NCBI RefSeq assembly: GCF_000317795.1
Contig: NC_019791.1
Location: 496,001 to 560,000, forward strand
DNA from: Caldisphaera lagunensis DSM 15908
Lineage (GTDB): Archaea > Thermoproteota > Thermoprotei_A > Sulfolobales > Acidilobaceae
Length of the DNA: 64,000 nucleotides
Direction: 5' to 3'
Shown here piece after piece: positions 35,364-44,843 of the stretch. The notes under the pieces were generated by a model, which made no database searches, was not told the DNA's origin, and worked only from the letters and a program-made list of their open reading frames with translations. How positions within the stretch are numbered: the stretch's first letter is position 1; each line of letters begins with the position of its first letter. The translations under genes were made by a program, and so were the position numbers.

Positions 35364-36656
35364 ATGACTAATCCAAAAGATGATTTAAAAGGTTTGATTA
35401 ATGAAATATTAGTAAAATCTGACTTATCAATACATGTTAAAGAATACCTTAAAAACATTAACATAAATAACGTTATAATCATCTCATTTGGTAAGGGTTC
35501 TACATCAATGAGTGATGGAGCACTTGAAATATTAGATAACAAAATTGAAGGTGGGGTTGTTGTTATACCCAAAGGAAGTAAAAGACCTAAAGGAAATTTT
35601 GAAGTAATAGAGTCAAGCCATCCAATACCAGATGAGAACAGTATTAAGGCAGCGGATTCTATAATGGAATGGATTAAAACAAGTGATGAAAAAACAAACT
35701 TTTTATTTCTAATATCAGGTGGAGGTTCTTCTTTGGTTGAAAAGCCCTTAAATAAAATTTCCTTAGATGATATTAAAGTTTTAAATAAATTACTTTTAGA
35801 TTCTGGGGCAAGTATATCAGAAATAAATACAGTTAGAAAGCATGTATCTCAAATCAAAGGGGGAAGGCTTGCATCATATATTTATCCTAAAAAAGCATAT
35901 GGATTATATGCAAGCGATGTGCCAGGAGATGTATTAGATCAAATAGCCTCAGGACCAACCGTTCCTGATCCCACAACATTTAATGATGCATTTAATGTTA
36001 TTTTAAATTATGGTTTAAATGACAAAATACCAAAATCTGTATTAGATGTATTATCGGAAGGGATTAAAGGAAATATAAGAGAAACCCCAAAACCTGGTGA
36101 TAAGGTATTTGAAAAAATAAAGAATGAAATAATAGCAAATAATGAATTAATACTTAGACACGTTTCAAATTTGCTTTCCAATATGGGATATAAGACTATT
36201 ATATTAACGTCTCGTATTGAAGGGGAATCAAGAGAAGTGGGATATGCCTTAGCATCAATAACCTTGGATTGTATTAATAAAGGCCTACCCATTAGCCCTC
36301 CTGTTGCTTTTATTCTTGGAGGAGAAACAAGCGTTACAGTAAAAGGAAATGGAATTGGTGGTAGAAATATGGAATTGGCATTATCATGGGGATTAAAAAT
36401 AAGCGAAAATACTCATTATAAAAATAGGACAGCTATCTTAGCTATTGCTACAGATGGAATAGATGGGCCTACAGATTCTGCTGGTGCATTGCTTTCCGGG
36501 GAAGATATAGATTATATTAAATCTCTTGGAATTGATATAAAAAAGGAATTAAAAAATAACAACAGCTATTATGTTTTAAATAAGGCAAATTTATTAATAA
36601 AAACAGGTCAAACTGGATCAAATCTAAATAATGTTATTATTATAACAATAAAATAA
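35364..36656 (+). CDS. Glycerate 2-kinase (MOFRL family)
   Basis: About 430 aa. It phosphorylates D-glycerate to 2-phosphoglycerate, as in the non-phosphorylating or branched Entner-Doudoroff route of thermophilic archaea. Motifs: SFGKGSTSMSDGA, VIESSHPIPDENSIKAA, LISGGGSSLVEKP, NTVRKHVSQIKGGRLA, DVPGDVLDQIASGPTVPDP, and the C-terminal MOFRL region AFILGGETSVTVKGNGIGGR with ATDGIDGPTDSAGA. ATG 35364 has GAGG upstream. The in-frame TTG at 35322 has no site. Confidence 0.93.
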   Translation: MTNPKDDLKGLINEILVKSDLSIHVKEYLKNININNVIIISFGKGSTSMSDGALEILDNKIEGGVVVIPKGSKRPKGNFEVIESSHPIPDENSIKAADSIMEWIKTSDEKTNFLFLISGGGSSLVEKPLNKISLDDIKVLNKLLLDSGASISEINTVRKHVSQIKGGRLASYIYPKKAYGLYASDVPGDVLDQIASGPTVPDPTTFNDAFNVILNYGLNDKIPKSVLDVLSEGIKGNIRETPKPGDKVFEKIKNEIIANNELILRHVSNLLSNMGYKTIILTSRIEGESREVGYALASITLDCINKGLPISPPVAFILGGETSVTVKGNGIGGRNMELALSWGLKISENTHYKNRTAILAIATDGIDGPTDSAGALLSGEDIDYIKSLGIDIKKELKNNNSYYVLNKANLLIKTGQTGSNLNNVIIITIK

Positions 36657-36687
36657 AATTTTATAAAAATTTATCAAATTATAAAAA

Positions 36688-37221
36688 TTAAGCTTTTTCT
36701 TCTTTTGCCCTCTTAACTGCATTTAGTATCTCTGCTTTTGCCTTATCCGCTCCTTCCCAACCAGTAACTTTGACCCATTTTCCAGGTTCTAATTCTTTAT
36801 AATGTTCAAAGAAGTGAGAAATCTTTTTCTTTAAGAAATCTGGTATATCATTAACGTTGTTCCATGAACCATAAATTGGATCAAGCTTTTCTTTTGGAAC
36901 AGCTATTATTTTGCTATCAGGCCCTTCTTCATCTTGCATAATAAGCATCCCTATAGGCTTGGCTTCAATTATTGAACCAGGCATTATAGGCTCCCTGCTT
37001 ATTAATAACAAATCTATTGGATCTCCATCTTCAGATTTTGTTCCTGGAATAAATCCATAATTAAATGGATATGACATGCTTGTATATAAAAATCTATCAA
37101 CCTTAACTAAACAAGTTTCTTCATCGAGCTCGTATTTAACGCTGCTATTCATTGGAATTTCTACAAACATGTTAACCAAATCTGGGGCTTTACTACCAGG
37201 ACCTAGATTATCTAGACACAC
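36688..37221 (-). CDS. ppa: Inorganic pyrophosphatase
   Basis: 177-aa family I soluble pyrophosphatase. Active-site segments [20 protein letters not shown] and [13 protein letters not shown], then [12 protein letters not shown] and [17 protein letters not shown]. It pulls PPi-releasing biosynthesis forward. The GTG at 37221 follows a GGTG site. It is divergent from the L7Ae gene with about 90 nt between them. Confidence 0.95.
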   Translation of the reverse strand: MCLDNLGPGSKAPDLVNMFVEIPMNSSVKYELDEETCLVKVDRFLYTSMSYPFNYGFIPGTKSEDGDPIDLLLISREPIMPGSIIEAKPIGMLIMQDEEGPDSKIIAVPKEKLDPIYGSWNNVNDIPDFLKKKISHFFEHYKELEPGKWVKVTGWEGADKAKAEILNAVKRAKEEKA

Positions 37222-37314
37222 TATCTCACACCTATTAATTATAGGGGTGCGTTATATTTAAAAGTTAAACAGTTAACAATATTTATGACGACCCAATCGG
37301 GGAGGAGAATGAGC

Positions 37315-37698
37315 ATGTCGAAACCAAGCTATGTATTGTTTGAGGTGCCAGAGGATCTGGCTGAGGAAGTGTATAAAGTAGTTGGTAAGGCAAAAGAAAG
37401 CGGTAAAGTAAAGAAAGGAACAAATGAAACAACAAAGGCTGTTGAAAGAGGAAATGCAAAGCTAGTTGTTATTGCAACAGATGTAGATCCACCGGAAATA
37501 GTTGCACACTTGCCATTACTATGCGATGCAAAGAAAATACCATTTGTATATGTTCCCAGCAAGAAAAAATTAGGAGAAGCAGTAAACATAGAGGTTGGAG
37601 CAGCTAGCGTTGCTATAGTAGAAGGTGGAGAAGCAGAAAACGATATTAAGAAAGTTGTAGAAAAAATAAAAGAACTAAGAGCTAAAGCTGGTGCATAG
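37315..37698 (+). CDS. rpl7ae: Ribosomal protein L7Ae (eL8)
   Basis: 127 aa. It binds kink-turns in rRNA, box C/D and H/ACA RNAs and RNase P RNA. The core is [20 protein letters not shown] followed by [20 protein letters not shown] and [21 protein letters not shown] upstream fits ATG 37315 best (8-nt spacing). ATGs at 37309 and 37285 are in frame. The presence of a box C/D sRNA in the same window fits its role. Confidence 0.95.
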   Translation: MSKPSYVLFEVPEDLAEEVYKVVGKAKESGKVKKGTNETTKAVERGNAKLVVIATDVDPPEIVAHLPLLCDAKKIPFVYVPSKKKLGEAVNIEVGAASVAIVEGGEAENDIKKVVEKIKELRAKAGA

Positions 37699-37704
37699 AA
37701 CTAT

Positions 37705-37720
37705 TAAAGGTTTAAATATC
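37705..37720 (+). promoter_or_regulatory. Promoter of the S13 operon
   Basis: TTAAAGG followed by TTTAAATA (37711-37718) is centred about 28 nt upstream of the S13 ATG at 37743, which implies a nearly leaderless transcript for the ribosomal/RNA polymerase block. Confidence 0.5.
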
Positions 37721-37742
37721 TTTTATTTTCGGGGAATGTTGA

Positions 37743-38237
37743 ATGCCAACTAAAGGAGAAAAAGAGGAACAATTCAAATATGTGCTAAGAATTGCAGAAA
37801 CTGACATAAATGGTAATCTAAATGTAATATTAGGATTAAGTAAAATCAAAGGTATTGGTTATCAAACAGCTTTAGCAATTGTTAGGCATTTGGGTATAGA
37901 TCCCAAGAAAAGGATTGGTTATTTAAGCAATGAAGAATTAAAGAGTTTAGAAGATGTATTAAACGATTTAACAAAGCTAAAGTTACCTAATTGGATGTAC
38001 AATAGAAGAAAAGATTATGAAACAGGATTAGATAAACATCTTATAGGAGCAGAGCTAATATTTGTGGCTAGAAGAGATGTAGAAAGAGAACAAAAAGTTA
38101 ATTCGTGGAGAGGAGTTAGACATAAATTAGGATTAAAGGTTAGGGGGCAAAAGACCCATACAACAGGTAGGTTGGGAATGACCATAGGAGTTAAGAAGGA
38201 GAAGGTGGAGACAAGTGGGGGATCCCAAAAACAGTAG
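37743..38237 (+). CDS. rps13: Ribosomal protein S13 (uS13)
   Basis: 164 aa: KYVLRIAETDINGNLNVILG, LSKIKGIGYQTALAIVRHLG and the C-terminal RGVRHKLGLKVRGQKTHTTG. The C-terminus extends about 15 charged residues beyond the core. It begins the S13-S4-S11-Rpo3 cluster conserved in archaea. Its end overlaps the S4 start by 23 nt. Confidence 0.97.
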   Translation: MPTKGEKEEQFKYVLRIAETDINGNLNVILGLSKIKGIGYQTALAIVRHLGIDPKKRIGYLSNEELKSLEDVLNDLTKLKLPNWMYNRRKDYETGLDKHLIGAELIFVARRDVEREQKVNSWRGVRHKLGLKVRGQKTHTTGRLGMTIGVKKEKVETSGGSQKQ

Positions 38238-38757
38238 AAAGAGATGGGAAGGACCTGGACATCCCTGGATTAAGTCCAGGCTAGAAACAGAAATTAAAAT
38301 AATTGGAAGATATGGATTAAGGAACAAAAAAGAGTTATGGACAGCAGAGACAATAATAAGAAAGGTTAGACATCAAGCTAGACACCTATTAGCGTTGCCA
38401 GAGCCTCAAAGATCTGAAGCTAGTAAAAGCCTTCTAGATAGATTGTTCAAATTAGGTTTAATAAATAAAGATTCAAGTCTTGATGATATCTTAGGATTAA
38501 CATCTGAAAATGTTTTAGAAAGAAGGTTGCAAACAATAGTCTTTAAAAAAGGCATGGCTAAAACCATTTATCAAGCAAGGCAATTCATAACACATGGTCA
38601 TATAGCTATTAATGGTAAAAGGGTTACAAATCCTGGATATTTAGTTACAAGAGATGATGAGGATAAAATAACATATGCTGTTGGGAGTCCAATTAAAGAG
38701 ATTATGGAAAAAAGTATTGAAAGTGTTGGAACTCAAGAAGAAAAAGGTGAGTCATGA
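38215..38757 (+). CDS. rps4: Ribosomal protein S4 (uS4)
   Basis: 180 aa: [28 protein letters not shown] and the S4 RNA-binding domain [20 protein letters not shown] then [23 protein letters not shown] start with GGTGGAG upstream, overlapping S13 by 23 nt, which suggests coupled translation. Confidence 0.97.
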   Translation: MGDPKNSRKRWEGPGHPWIKSRLETEIKIIGRYGLRNKKELWTAETIIRKVRHQARHLLALPEPQRSEASKSLLDRLFKLGLINKDSSLDDILGLTSENVLERRLQTIVFKKGMAKTIYQARQFITHGHIAINGKRVTNPGYLVTRDDEDKITYAVGSPIKEIMEKSIESVGTQEEKGES

Positions 38758-39152
38758 TGGCATTTAGGGAACTTAGATGGGGAATTGCGCATATTTATAG
38801 CAGTTTTAATAATACCATAATTCACATAACTGACTTAACTGGTTCTGAAACTTCTTCAAGAGTCTCAGGAGGTATGGTTGTAAAGGCAGATAGAGAAAAA
38901 CCACAACCATATGCAGCAATGATAGCTGCAATAAGGGCGGCCCAAACATCCATGGATAGAGGGATAACAGCTATACACATAAAAGTTAGGGCCCCTGGTG
39001 GCCACGGTCCAAAAACTCCAGGACCTGGAGCTCAATCTGCTATAAGAGCCTTAGCAAGAGCAGGATTTGTTATAGGCAGAATAGAAGATGTAACTCCAAT
39101 ACCTCATGATACAACAAGGAGACCTGGTGGAAGGAGAGGAAGAAGAGTCTAA
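38757..39152 (+). CDS. rps11: Ribosomal protein S11 (uS11)
   Basis: 131 aa: [20 protein letters not shown], the [16 protein letters not shown] segment and the C-terminal [20 protein letters not shown]. Two consecutive ATGs (38754, 38757) overlap the S4 stop. The second has better spacing from GGTGA. A gap of about 80 nt precedes rpo3. Confidence 0.97.
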   Translation: MAFRELRWGIAHIYSSFNNTIIHITDLTGSETSSRVSGGMVVKADREKPQPYAAMIAAIRAAQTSMDRGITAIHIKVRAPGGHGPKTPGPGAQSAIRALARAGFVIGRIEDVTPIPHDTTRRPGGRRGRRV

Positions 39153-39232
39153 ACCTTATCTTATTCATTTTTTAATATAAATTTAATTAGCCCGGTATTA
39201 TTTATTATTTTGCAGACGATTAGGTGGCAAAA

Positions 39233-40075
39233 ATGGAAAAAAGTGTTGACATATTAGATTTCAATAACAATAGAATCACAGTATATCTAGAAGGATTTCC
39301 AATAGCATTTGGCAATGCTTTAAGGAGGCTTGTTTTATCGGATGTACCAACCATGGCAGTTGATTATGTTTATTTTTACGATAATGATACAAGCGTTTAT
39401 GATGAAATAATAGCTCATAGATTAGGTTTACTAGTATTGAAATCTGATGATGCTATTCACAAATATGGTTTACCAGAAAATTGTGCAGGAAAAAGTGAAA
39501 CAGATACAAATTGTTACACACAAATAGTTCTTGAAAAGGAGTTAAGTAATGATAGTGGAAGCGGTATTTATGTTAAGGCATCTGATTTGAAGTTTTCTGA
39601 TGCAAGCATAAAGCCTGCATATCCAGATACCCCAATTGTTTATTTAGCGCCCGGACAAAGAATTCATTTAGTTGCATACGCTAGACTTGGTAGAGGAAAA
39701 GAGCATGGAAAATGGAGCCCTGCATCTGCATCTGTTTTACAATATACTACATTAGTTGATATAAATGGCGAAAAAGCAACTGATGAATGTATAGAATGTG
39801 TTTCATATTATAAAGAAGTTGCCAACTCATTAAAAGCAAGAGAAAATACAACAATAGAATATAAAACAAACATAAACACAAGCGGATTAAGGTATTGTGA
39901 AGAAAGTTCTTGTAAAGATATAATAAAGGTTAGATATGATAGCAGCAGGTTATTATTAACTGTAGAATCTAACGGATCTTTAGAGCCACAGCAAATTATT
40001 TTAGAAGCCTCTAATAGCCTTGATAGGAGGGTAGAGGAGCTGTTAGAAAAAATAGAAAAGGTGAGTAATGCATGA
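39233..40075 (+). CDS. rpo3: RNA polymerase subunit Rpo3 (RpoD) with reduced Fe-S domain
   Basis: About 280 aa, the alpha-like assembly platform. N-terminal LEGFPIAFGNALRRLVLSDV, DYVYFYDND and IAHRLGLLVLKSD define domain 1. The domain that carries a ferredoxin-like cluster in many archaea is present but reduced: CIEC at one end and YCEESSC at the other, without the ferredoxin CxxCxxCxxxCP. Two more Cys lie in an insertion at NCAGKSETDTNC. A cluster is therefore doubtful. ATG 39233 is preferred, since the GTG at 39224 overlaps the GGTG site. Confidence 0.95.
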   Translation: MEKSVDILDFNNNRITVYLEGFPIAFGNALRRLVLSDVPTMAVDYVYFYDNDTSVYDEIIAHRLGLLVLKSDDAIHKYGLPENCAGKSETDTNCYTQIVLEKELSNDSGSGIYVKASDLKFSDASIKPAYPDTPIVYLAPGQRIHLVAYARLGRGKEHGKWSPASASVLQYTTLVDINGEKATDECIECVSYYKEVANSLKARENTTIEYKTNINTSGLRYCEESSCKDIIKVRYDSSRLLLTVESNGSLEPQQIILEASNSLDRRVEELLEKIEKVSNA

Positions 40076-40431
40076 GGAGACAAGTTACAAATGAAATATT
40101 GCTTAATACTATCAGTAGTTTGAGAAAGCAATATAAGAATACCAAATCTAAGATATGGTTATATGCTGCTGAATTATTATCAAGACCTAAGAGAAGGAGA
40201 ATTGCAGTTAACTTAAATAAAATAAATAGGTTTGCCAATGATAATGATGTAATATTGATACCTGGAAAAGTTTTGGGAGAAGGGAGGATAAACAAAAAAG
40301 TAACTATAATAGCTTTTTCATTTTCCAAAGAAGCTATAGAAAAAATAAGATCCTCTGGAGGTAACTATATTACCATAGAAGAAGCATTAAAAACATATCC
40401 AGAGGGAAAGAGTATTAAAATATTAATATGA
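40072..40431 (+). CDS. rpl18e: Ribosomal protein L18e (eL18)
   Basis: 119 aa: SKIWLYAAELLSRPKRRRIA, VNLNKINRFANDNDVILIPG then KVLGEGRINKKVTI. The ATG overlaps the rpo3 stop by 4 nt. It is followed closely by L13. Confidence 0.96.
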   Translation: MRRQVTNEILLNTISSLRKQYKNTKSKIWLYAAELLSRPKRRRIAVNLNKINRFANDNDVILIPGKVLGEGRINKKVTIIAFSFSKEAIEKIRSSGGNYITIEEALKTYPEGKSIKILI

Positions 40432-40441
40432 GGTGATAATA

Positions 40442-40888
40442 ATGGAAGAAATAGTAATTGATGGTAGCAATACAATATTAGGTAGATTAGCAAGCCATGT
40501 AGCAAAATTATTATTAGAAGGAAAGAAAGTTGTAGTATTAAATTCGGAAAAAATAGCTGTAAGCGGAGATCCGACAAAATTAATTCAGTTTTACAAAGAC
40601 ACAATATTAAACGTTAAAACGCACTATTCTCATAAATGGAGACCTAAGAGAGCTAGATCTCCTACTAGATTATTTAAAAAGACTGTTTCAGGTATGTTGC
40701 CTAAAAATAATAAAAAAGGAGAAGAAGCATTAAAAAGATTAATTGTTTATGTTGGTGTTCCAAAAGAATATAAAAATAAGGAAGCTATAAAAGTACAGGA
40801 AGCTAGTGTAGAAAAATTAGGAGGTAGGTATACAACTTTGCAAGTAATTGCAGAGAATATGGGTTGGAAGGTGAATTTTGTTGAGTAA
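40442..40888 (+). CDS. rpl13: Ribosomal protein L13 (uL13)
   Basis: 148 aa: GSNTILGRLASHVAKLLLEG, VVLNSEKIAVSGD and FKKTVSGMLPKNNKKGEEAL then KRLIVYVGVP. GAGGTGATAATA precedes the ATG at 40442. Its stop overlaps the S9 start. Confidence 0.96.
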   Translation: MEEIVIDGSNTILGRLASHVAKLLLEGKKVVVLNSEKIAVSGDPTKLIQFYKDTILNVKTHYSHKWRPKRARSPTRLFKKTVSGMLPKNNKKGEEALKRLIVYVGVPKEYKNKEAIKVQEASVEKLGGRYTTLQVIAENMGWKVNFVE

Positions 40889-41333
40889 TGCAAACGTAAT
40901 AATATCAACAGGGAAAAGAAAAAAGGCTGTTGCAACAGCCATAATTAAACCTGGAAATGGAAAAGTAAAAGTAAATGGAGTCCCTGCTGAAATAATTCCT
41001 AACGTTATGGCAAAAACAAAAATTTTGGAACCAATATTGCTTGTTGGCAAAGAAATTAGAAACTTAATTGATATAGAAGTTAAGGTTAATGGAGGAGGAG
41101 TTATGGGTCAAGCAGCAGCAATAAGGACCGCTATAGCGAGAGGTTTGGTCTCATATTTCAAATGCAATGATAACAGTGAAGAGTGCCAAAAAAGAAACGA
41201 GATAGCAGAGAGAATTAAGCAAATATTTGAAGAATATGACAGATCAATGCTATCAGGAGACTACAGAAGAACAGAGCCTGAGAAATACATGAGATATGGA
41301 GCTAGAAGAGGTTGGCAGACTTCATATAGGTGA
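40881..41333 (+). CDS. rps9: Ribosomal protein S9 (uS9)
   Basis: About 150 aa: STGKRKKAVATAIIKPGNGK, NGGGVMGQAAAIRTAIARGL and the C-terminal DYRRTEPEKYMRYGARRGWQ then TSYR. Two adjacent TTG codons (40878, 40881) are possible. GGTGA at 40870-40874 favours the second. It overlaps L13 by 8 nt. Confidence 0.96.
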   Translation: MSNANVIISTGKRKKAVATAIIKPGNGKVKVNGVPAEIIPNVMAKTKILEPILLVGKEIRNLIDIEVKVNGGGVMGQAAAIRTAIARGLVSYFKCNDNSEECQKRNEIAERIKQIFEEYDRSMLSGDYRRTEPEKYMRYGARRGWQTSYR

Positions 41334-41339
41334 AAAATT

Positions 41340-41579
41340 ATGTTACCTCCTGTTAGATGTTTAACTTGCGGTGCCCCTCTTGGGCATTTATATGAACCTT
41401 TTAAGAATAGAGTAGAAGCTGGAGAAGATCCTGAAAAGGTTTTGGATGATCTAGGAGTAAAAAGGTATTGTTGTAGAAGAACTCTTTATACTAGTGTGGC
41501 TTATATAGAACAGATCTCAAAATATAGCACAGCTAGAATTATAAGGGCTAAGGAATTGGAAAAGGGTGTTAGCTCTTGA
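41340..41579 (+). CDS. rpo10: RNA polymerase subunit Rpo10 (RpoN)
   Basis: 79 aa. Zinc ligands CLTCG near the N-terminus and the atypical zinc-bundle CC pair in KRYCCRRTL, as in archaeal Rpo10. It helps assemble the Rpo3/Rpo11 platform. ATG 6 nt after S9. The stop overlaps the S2 TTG start (TTGA). Confidence 0.96.
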   Translation: MLPPVRCLTCGAPLGHLYEPFKNRVEAGEDPEKVLDDLGVKRYCCRRTLYTSVAYIEQISKYSTARIIRAKELEKGVSS

Positions 41580-42196
41580 GTGAAGAAGAAAATAAGGAAT
41601 TATTAGTTTCATCAGATACATATAAAAAAGCTGGAGTTATTTTTGGAACACAGATATGCACAAAATACATGAGAAACTTTGTTTATAAAATACTTCCAGA
41701 TGGCTTTTATTTGCTTGATGTAAACAAAATAGATGAAAGAATAAGAATTGCGGGTAGATTCTTATCAACATTTGACCCCAAGAAAATAGCAGTTGTTTCA
41801 ACAAGAATTTATGGGCAAAGACCAATAACTATAATGTGTGATAAATTAGGTTGCAAAGCAATTAGTGGAAGAGTTATACCAGGTATATTCACAAATCCTA
41901 AGCTAGATAATTATATGGAGCCCGATGCAATTATAATAACAGATACAAGAACGGATAGACAAGCATTGGTAGAAGCAAGTAAAATAGGAATACCTGTTGT
42001 TGCATTAGCTGATACTGATAATAAAATAGAAGATGTTGATTTTATAATTCCAGCAAATAATAAAGGTAGGAGGAGCTTAGCATTAGTTTATTGGCTATTA
42101 ACTAGAGAAATTATGAGAAATAAAGGATTATTAGCACCAGGACAAGAACCTGATTTCACTTATGAGGACTTCGTAACGAGTAGAATAAAGAAATAA
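41576..42196 (+). CDS. rps2: Ribosomal protein S2 (uS2)
   Basis: 206 aa: [51 protein letters not shown] and [23 protein letters not shown] start overlapping the Rpo10 stop. No rpoK lies between rpo10 and rps2, unlike some crenarchaeal clusters. Its stop directly abuts the stop of the next gene on the other strand. Confidence 0.96.
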   Translation: MSEEENKELLVSSDTYKKAGVIFGTQICTKYMRNFVYKILPDGFYLLDVNKIDERIRIAGRFLSTFDPKKIAVVSTRIYGQRPITIMCDKLGCKAISGRVIPGIFTNPKLDNYMEPDAIIITDTRTDRQALVEASKIGIPVVALADTDNKIEDVDFIIPANNKGRRSLALVYWLLTREIMRNKGLLAPGQEPDFTYEDFVTSRIKK

Positions 42197-42382
42197 TCAA
42201 CATTTAGTTCTTATTATATTTAGTATATCTCTTATTTCTTCGGTTAATTCATTTATTGCAATTAATTTTCCTCTAGATCCTTCACTCTTAGCCATTTCTG
42301 AAACATCCTTTTCTAAGAGCTCTAGCCTTATATAAACCATATCAAGCAACTCTCTAGTATCTTTCTTTTCTAGATCGTTCAA
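42197..42382 (-). CDS. Small helical protein, 61 aa
   Basis: Not recognised. Two predicted amphipathic helices (DTRELLDMVYIRLELLEKDV, then KLIAINELTEEIRDILNIIR) suggest a coiled-coil dimer. TTG 42382 has GAGGTGA 5 nt upstream. The GTG at 42391 is part of that site. Stop codons of this gene and rps2 are directly adjacent with no gap. Confidence 0.7.
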   Translation of the reverse strand: MNDLEKKDTRELLDMVYIRLELLEKDVSEMAKSEGSRGKLIAINELTEEIRDILNIIRTKC

Positions 42383-42440
42383 GCTTATCACCTCTCTATA
42401 AATATAATTCTAATTATAAAAAGGTTAGAGCAATTTAGTT

Positions 42441-42464
42441 AGTGTTAACTCCCCAGTTAACAAT
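42441..42464. repeat. 24-bp palindrome, copy B
   Basis: Left arm AGTGTTAACT, centre CCCC, right arm AGTTAACAAT. Compared with copies A, C and E, the innermost pair is T-A instead of C-G, a paired change that keeps the palindrome. One outer position is mismatched. It lies between two minus-strand genes. Confidence 0.8.
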
Positions 42465-42487
42465 TAATATATAAAAGCATATTTATC

Positions 42488-43072
42488 CTACTTTAGCCTT
42501 TTCCAATAATTTATTATATCTTCAGACTTCATAACTATAAACATCTTTCTCATATTAGCTAAAGATCTTTCATGTGCTTCCTTATCATATGATGAAACTG
42601 CGTCTTCAGCAATTATTGGATAAAAGCCTAAATTGAATGCATCCCTAGCACTGCTTTCGACTCCAATTTCTGTTGCTATTCCAGTAAAGACTAGTGTGGT
42701 TATACCAGCATTTCTTACCATAAGTTCAAAATTTGTACCTACAAATATACTTGCAGTGTTTTTATTTATCACAATTTCGTTCTTTTCTGGCTTTACTGCC
42801 AATTCATAAAGAGAAGGATCTTGACCCCATGAACCTCTACTGCCCCACCTTGATAAGATAAACTTTCTAGCTGGAGATTCGAACCTATCTGGAAGAGGAG
42901 TAATTTTGGTATAAAATATTGGTACATTAGAAGATCTAGCAGAAGAAATTAATTTATTTAAAGAATTCATAAATTCTTCTCTATTAAAAATCCCTTGAAC
43001 TAACATATTTTGAACATCCCAAACTATCAACGCACTACTACTTGGTTTCAAAATATCTTCATATGAACTCAT
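42488..43072 (-). CDS. Isochorismatase-fold hydrolase without the usual catalytic Cys
   Basis: About 194 aa. Catalytic Asp in [11 protein letters not shown] and Lys in [10 protein letters not shown] are present, with the cis-peptide region [18 protein letters not shown]. In amidase/nicotinamidase members this last motif has Cys where Gly stands here (EIGV instead of xxCV). True isochorismatases also have Gly at this position. It may therefore hydrolyse a vinyl ether rather than an amide, or act otherwise. GGTGA precedes the ATG at 43072. Confidence 0.85.
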   Translation of the reverse strand: MSSYEDILKPSSSALIVWDVQNMLVQGIFNREEFMNSLNKLISSARSSNVPIFYTKITPLPDRFESPARKFILSRWGSRGSWGQDPSLYELAVKPEKNEIVINKNTASIFVGTNFELMVRNAGITTLVFTGIATEIGVESSARDAFNLGFYPIIAEDAVSSYDKEAHERSLANMRKMFIVMKSEDIINYWKRLK

Positions 43073-43528
43073 ATATCTCACCGATAAAATATGTGTAGAA
43101 GAAATATATAAAGATTATTTATAAATAAAAACTTCATGAGATTTTTAAATATATTTCATTAATAATTCTTTTCTAAATGATATTAACCAAAAGAAAACTT
43201 TCGTGTTTAAAATTACGTATGAAAATTAAACATGTTTTCCAACAAATAAAGAATATTACTTATAAGACTTTAAGATTTTTGTTTATTATCTTTATTATTT
43301 AAGTAATTCATGAATTTATATCATTCTTATTTCTCGCCAGAAACTTCATCCATTAGAGTGGGGAGGAATTCAGCAAAGTAGATATTTGAAGAATTAGTGA
43401 AATATGGAGGAACTGAAATCTTTATCAAAACTCCTAAAAATATGTGCTTTCTATTAAAACTATATACAAGCCATTTTAAAAAAATTTAATGTTCTACTAT
43501 AAAAATAAAACTAAAAGAGGCACTAAAA
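43073..43528. other. 456-nt gap with a possible gene remnant
   Basis: Mostly AT-rich. At about 43385-43450 (plus) a short frame reads IFEELVKYGGTEIFIKTPKN without a start or continuation, near a slightly G+C-richer patch (43350-43380, GAGTGGGGAGGAATTC). It may be debris of a decayed gene. No RNA structure was recognised. Confidence 0.3.
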
Positions 43529-44383
43529 ATGAAGATCGGTATTATTGGTTTAGGAAGAATGGGTAGGGGTATTGCTAAAAACCTTGTAAATAAAGGATAT
43601 GATGTAGAAGGTTATGATGTAGACCCTACGTCTTATAAAATTTTATCTAACCTAAAGAGCTTTAAGCCTCTTAACTCTATTTCAGAATCTAAGGACTCTG
43701 ATTTTATTTTATTATTGTTACCAACTGGAAAGGAAGTAATAGAAGCACTAAAAGAATTAGTTAATTATAAAGGGATAATTATTGATATGACAACAATGGG
43801 ATATGATGAATTGAATGATGTTATCAATTTCATTAATAACAATGGATTAAATTATATTTCAGCAAAAATAGAAAGAGGTCCCTCGGACGCCGAGGCTGGT
43901 AGATTAATATTTTATGTTGGAGGAAGAAAAGATTTAGTTGATAAATCTGATAAATTGTTTAAAGATATGGGAGAATACATCTATTTAGGAAGCAATGAAA
44001 ATGCCAACATAATAAAATTGATAAGCACATTACTTTTAACAGCAAATACAGTTCTTTTAGCTGAAGTTTCTCAAATAGCAGATAAACTAAGAATTGATAA
44101 GGATTTATTAGTTAAGGCCTTATCAATGGGAGGCGCAGATTCCATTCAACTAAGATCAAGATTTCCAATGATGATAAATAATAGCTATAAAGAAATATTT
44201 AGTGTTAAATTGAGTAAATATGTTGCAGAAAAAACTTTAGAATACATAAATGATTATGGAGTAACATATTCTCCACTATTAAAATATGTTTCTGATATAT
44301 TAAAATTATCAGATGCGTTGGGAATAGGGAATAAAGATATTGCAGAAATATCTGAATTTTATAAGAAAATTAACAGTTCATAA
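43529..44383 (+). CDS. 3-hydroxyisobutyrate / 6-phosphogluconate dehydrogenase-like oxidoreductase
   Basis: 284 aa, beta-hydroxyacid dehydrogenase family. NAD(P)-binding GLGRMG (residues 7-12), LLLPTGKEV, and the substrate region IERGPSDAEAGRLIFYVGG. The catalytic Lys is likely in NANIIKLIST, but the usual following Asn-Asn is replaced by STLL, and the canonical SGG is altered. The substrate is therefore uncertain. ATG start, single gene. Confidence 0.82.
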   Translation: MKIGIIGLGRMGRGIAKNLVNKGYDVEGYDVDPTSYKILSNLKSFKPLNSISESKDSDFILLLLPTGKEVIEALKELVNYKGIIIDMTTMGYDELNDVINFINNNGLNYISAKIERGPSDAEAGRLIFYVGGRKDLVDKSDKLFKDMGEYIYLGSNENANIIKLISTLLLTANTVLLAEVSQIADKLRIDKDLLVKALSMGGADSIQLRSRFPMMINNSYKEIFSVKLSKYVAEKTLEYINDYGVTYSPLLKYVSDILKLSDALGIGNKDIAEISEFYKKINSS

Positions 44384-44462
44384 AAATTTAAAAATAATTT
44401 ATAAAAGGTAATTTAAATAAAATTTTTTAATTCATGATTATTAAAAGTATATGGGGATTATA

Positions 44463-44843
44463 ATGAGGGAAGCAGTTTTTACTGATAAGGCACCTAAACC
44501 TATTGGACCTTATAGTCAGGCGATATCATATAATGGTTTGTTATTTATTTCAGGTCAAGTTCCATTAGATCCTAAAACTGGAAAGATTGTAAGCGATAAT
44601 TTTGAAGAGCAAGTAAGAAGAGTATTAGAAAATATAAAGGCTATATTAGAGGCGTCTAATTTAACATTTGAAAACCTAATTAAGGTAACAGTGTTTATGA
44701 AAGACTCCTCTAAATTTTCAATATTTAATAACATATATTCAACATACTTCAAAGGTCAATATCCCTCCAGATCAGTTATATTTGTAAATGATTTGCCAGC
44801 AAACGCTCAAATAGAAGTAGAAGCAATAGCAGCTAAGGATTAA
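44463..44843 (+). CDS. ridA: RidA-family enamine/imine deaminase
   Basis: 126 aa: KAPKPIGPYSQAISYNGLLF, SGQVPLDPKTGKIV and FVNDLPANAQIEVEAIAAKD. RidA proteins hydrolyse reactive 2-aminoacrylate-type enamines from amino acid metabolism. The conserved Arg appears in YPSRSVIFV. ATG 44463 follows GGGGAT. An upstream in-frame ATG at 44451 lacks a site. Confidence 0.93.
   Translation: MREAVFTDKAPKPIGPYSQAISYNGLLFISGQVPLDPKTGKIVSDNFEEQVRRVLENIKAILEASNLTFENLIKVTVFMKDSSKFSIFNNIYSTYFKGQYPSRSVIFVNDLPANAQIEVEAIAAKD

Noticed and set aside
43335-43400. Second box C/D sRNA candidate
   Set aside because: A TGGATGA-like box is present on the minus strand, but D boxes are not correctly spaced and the second guide is missing.
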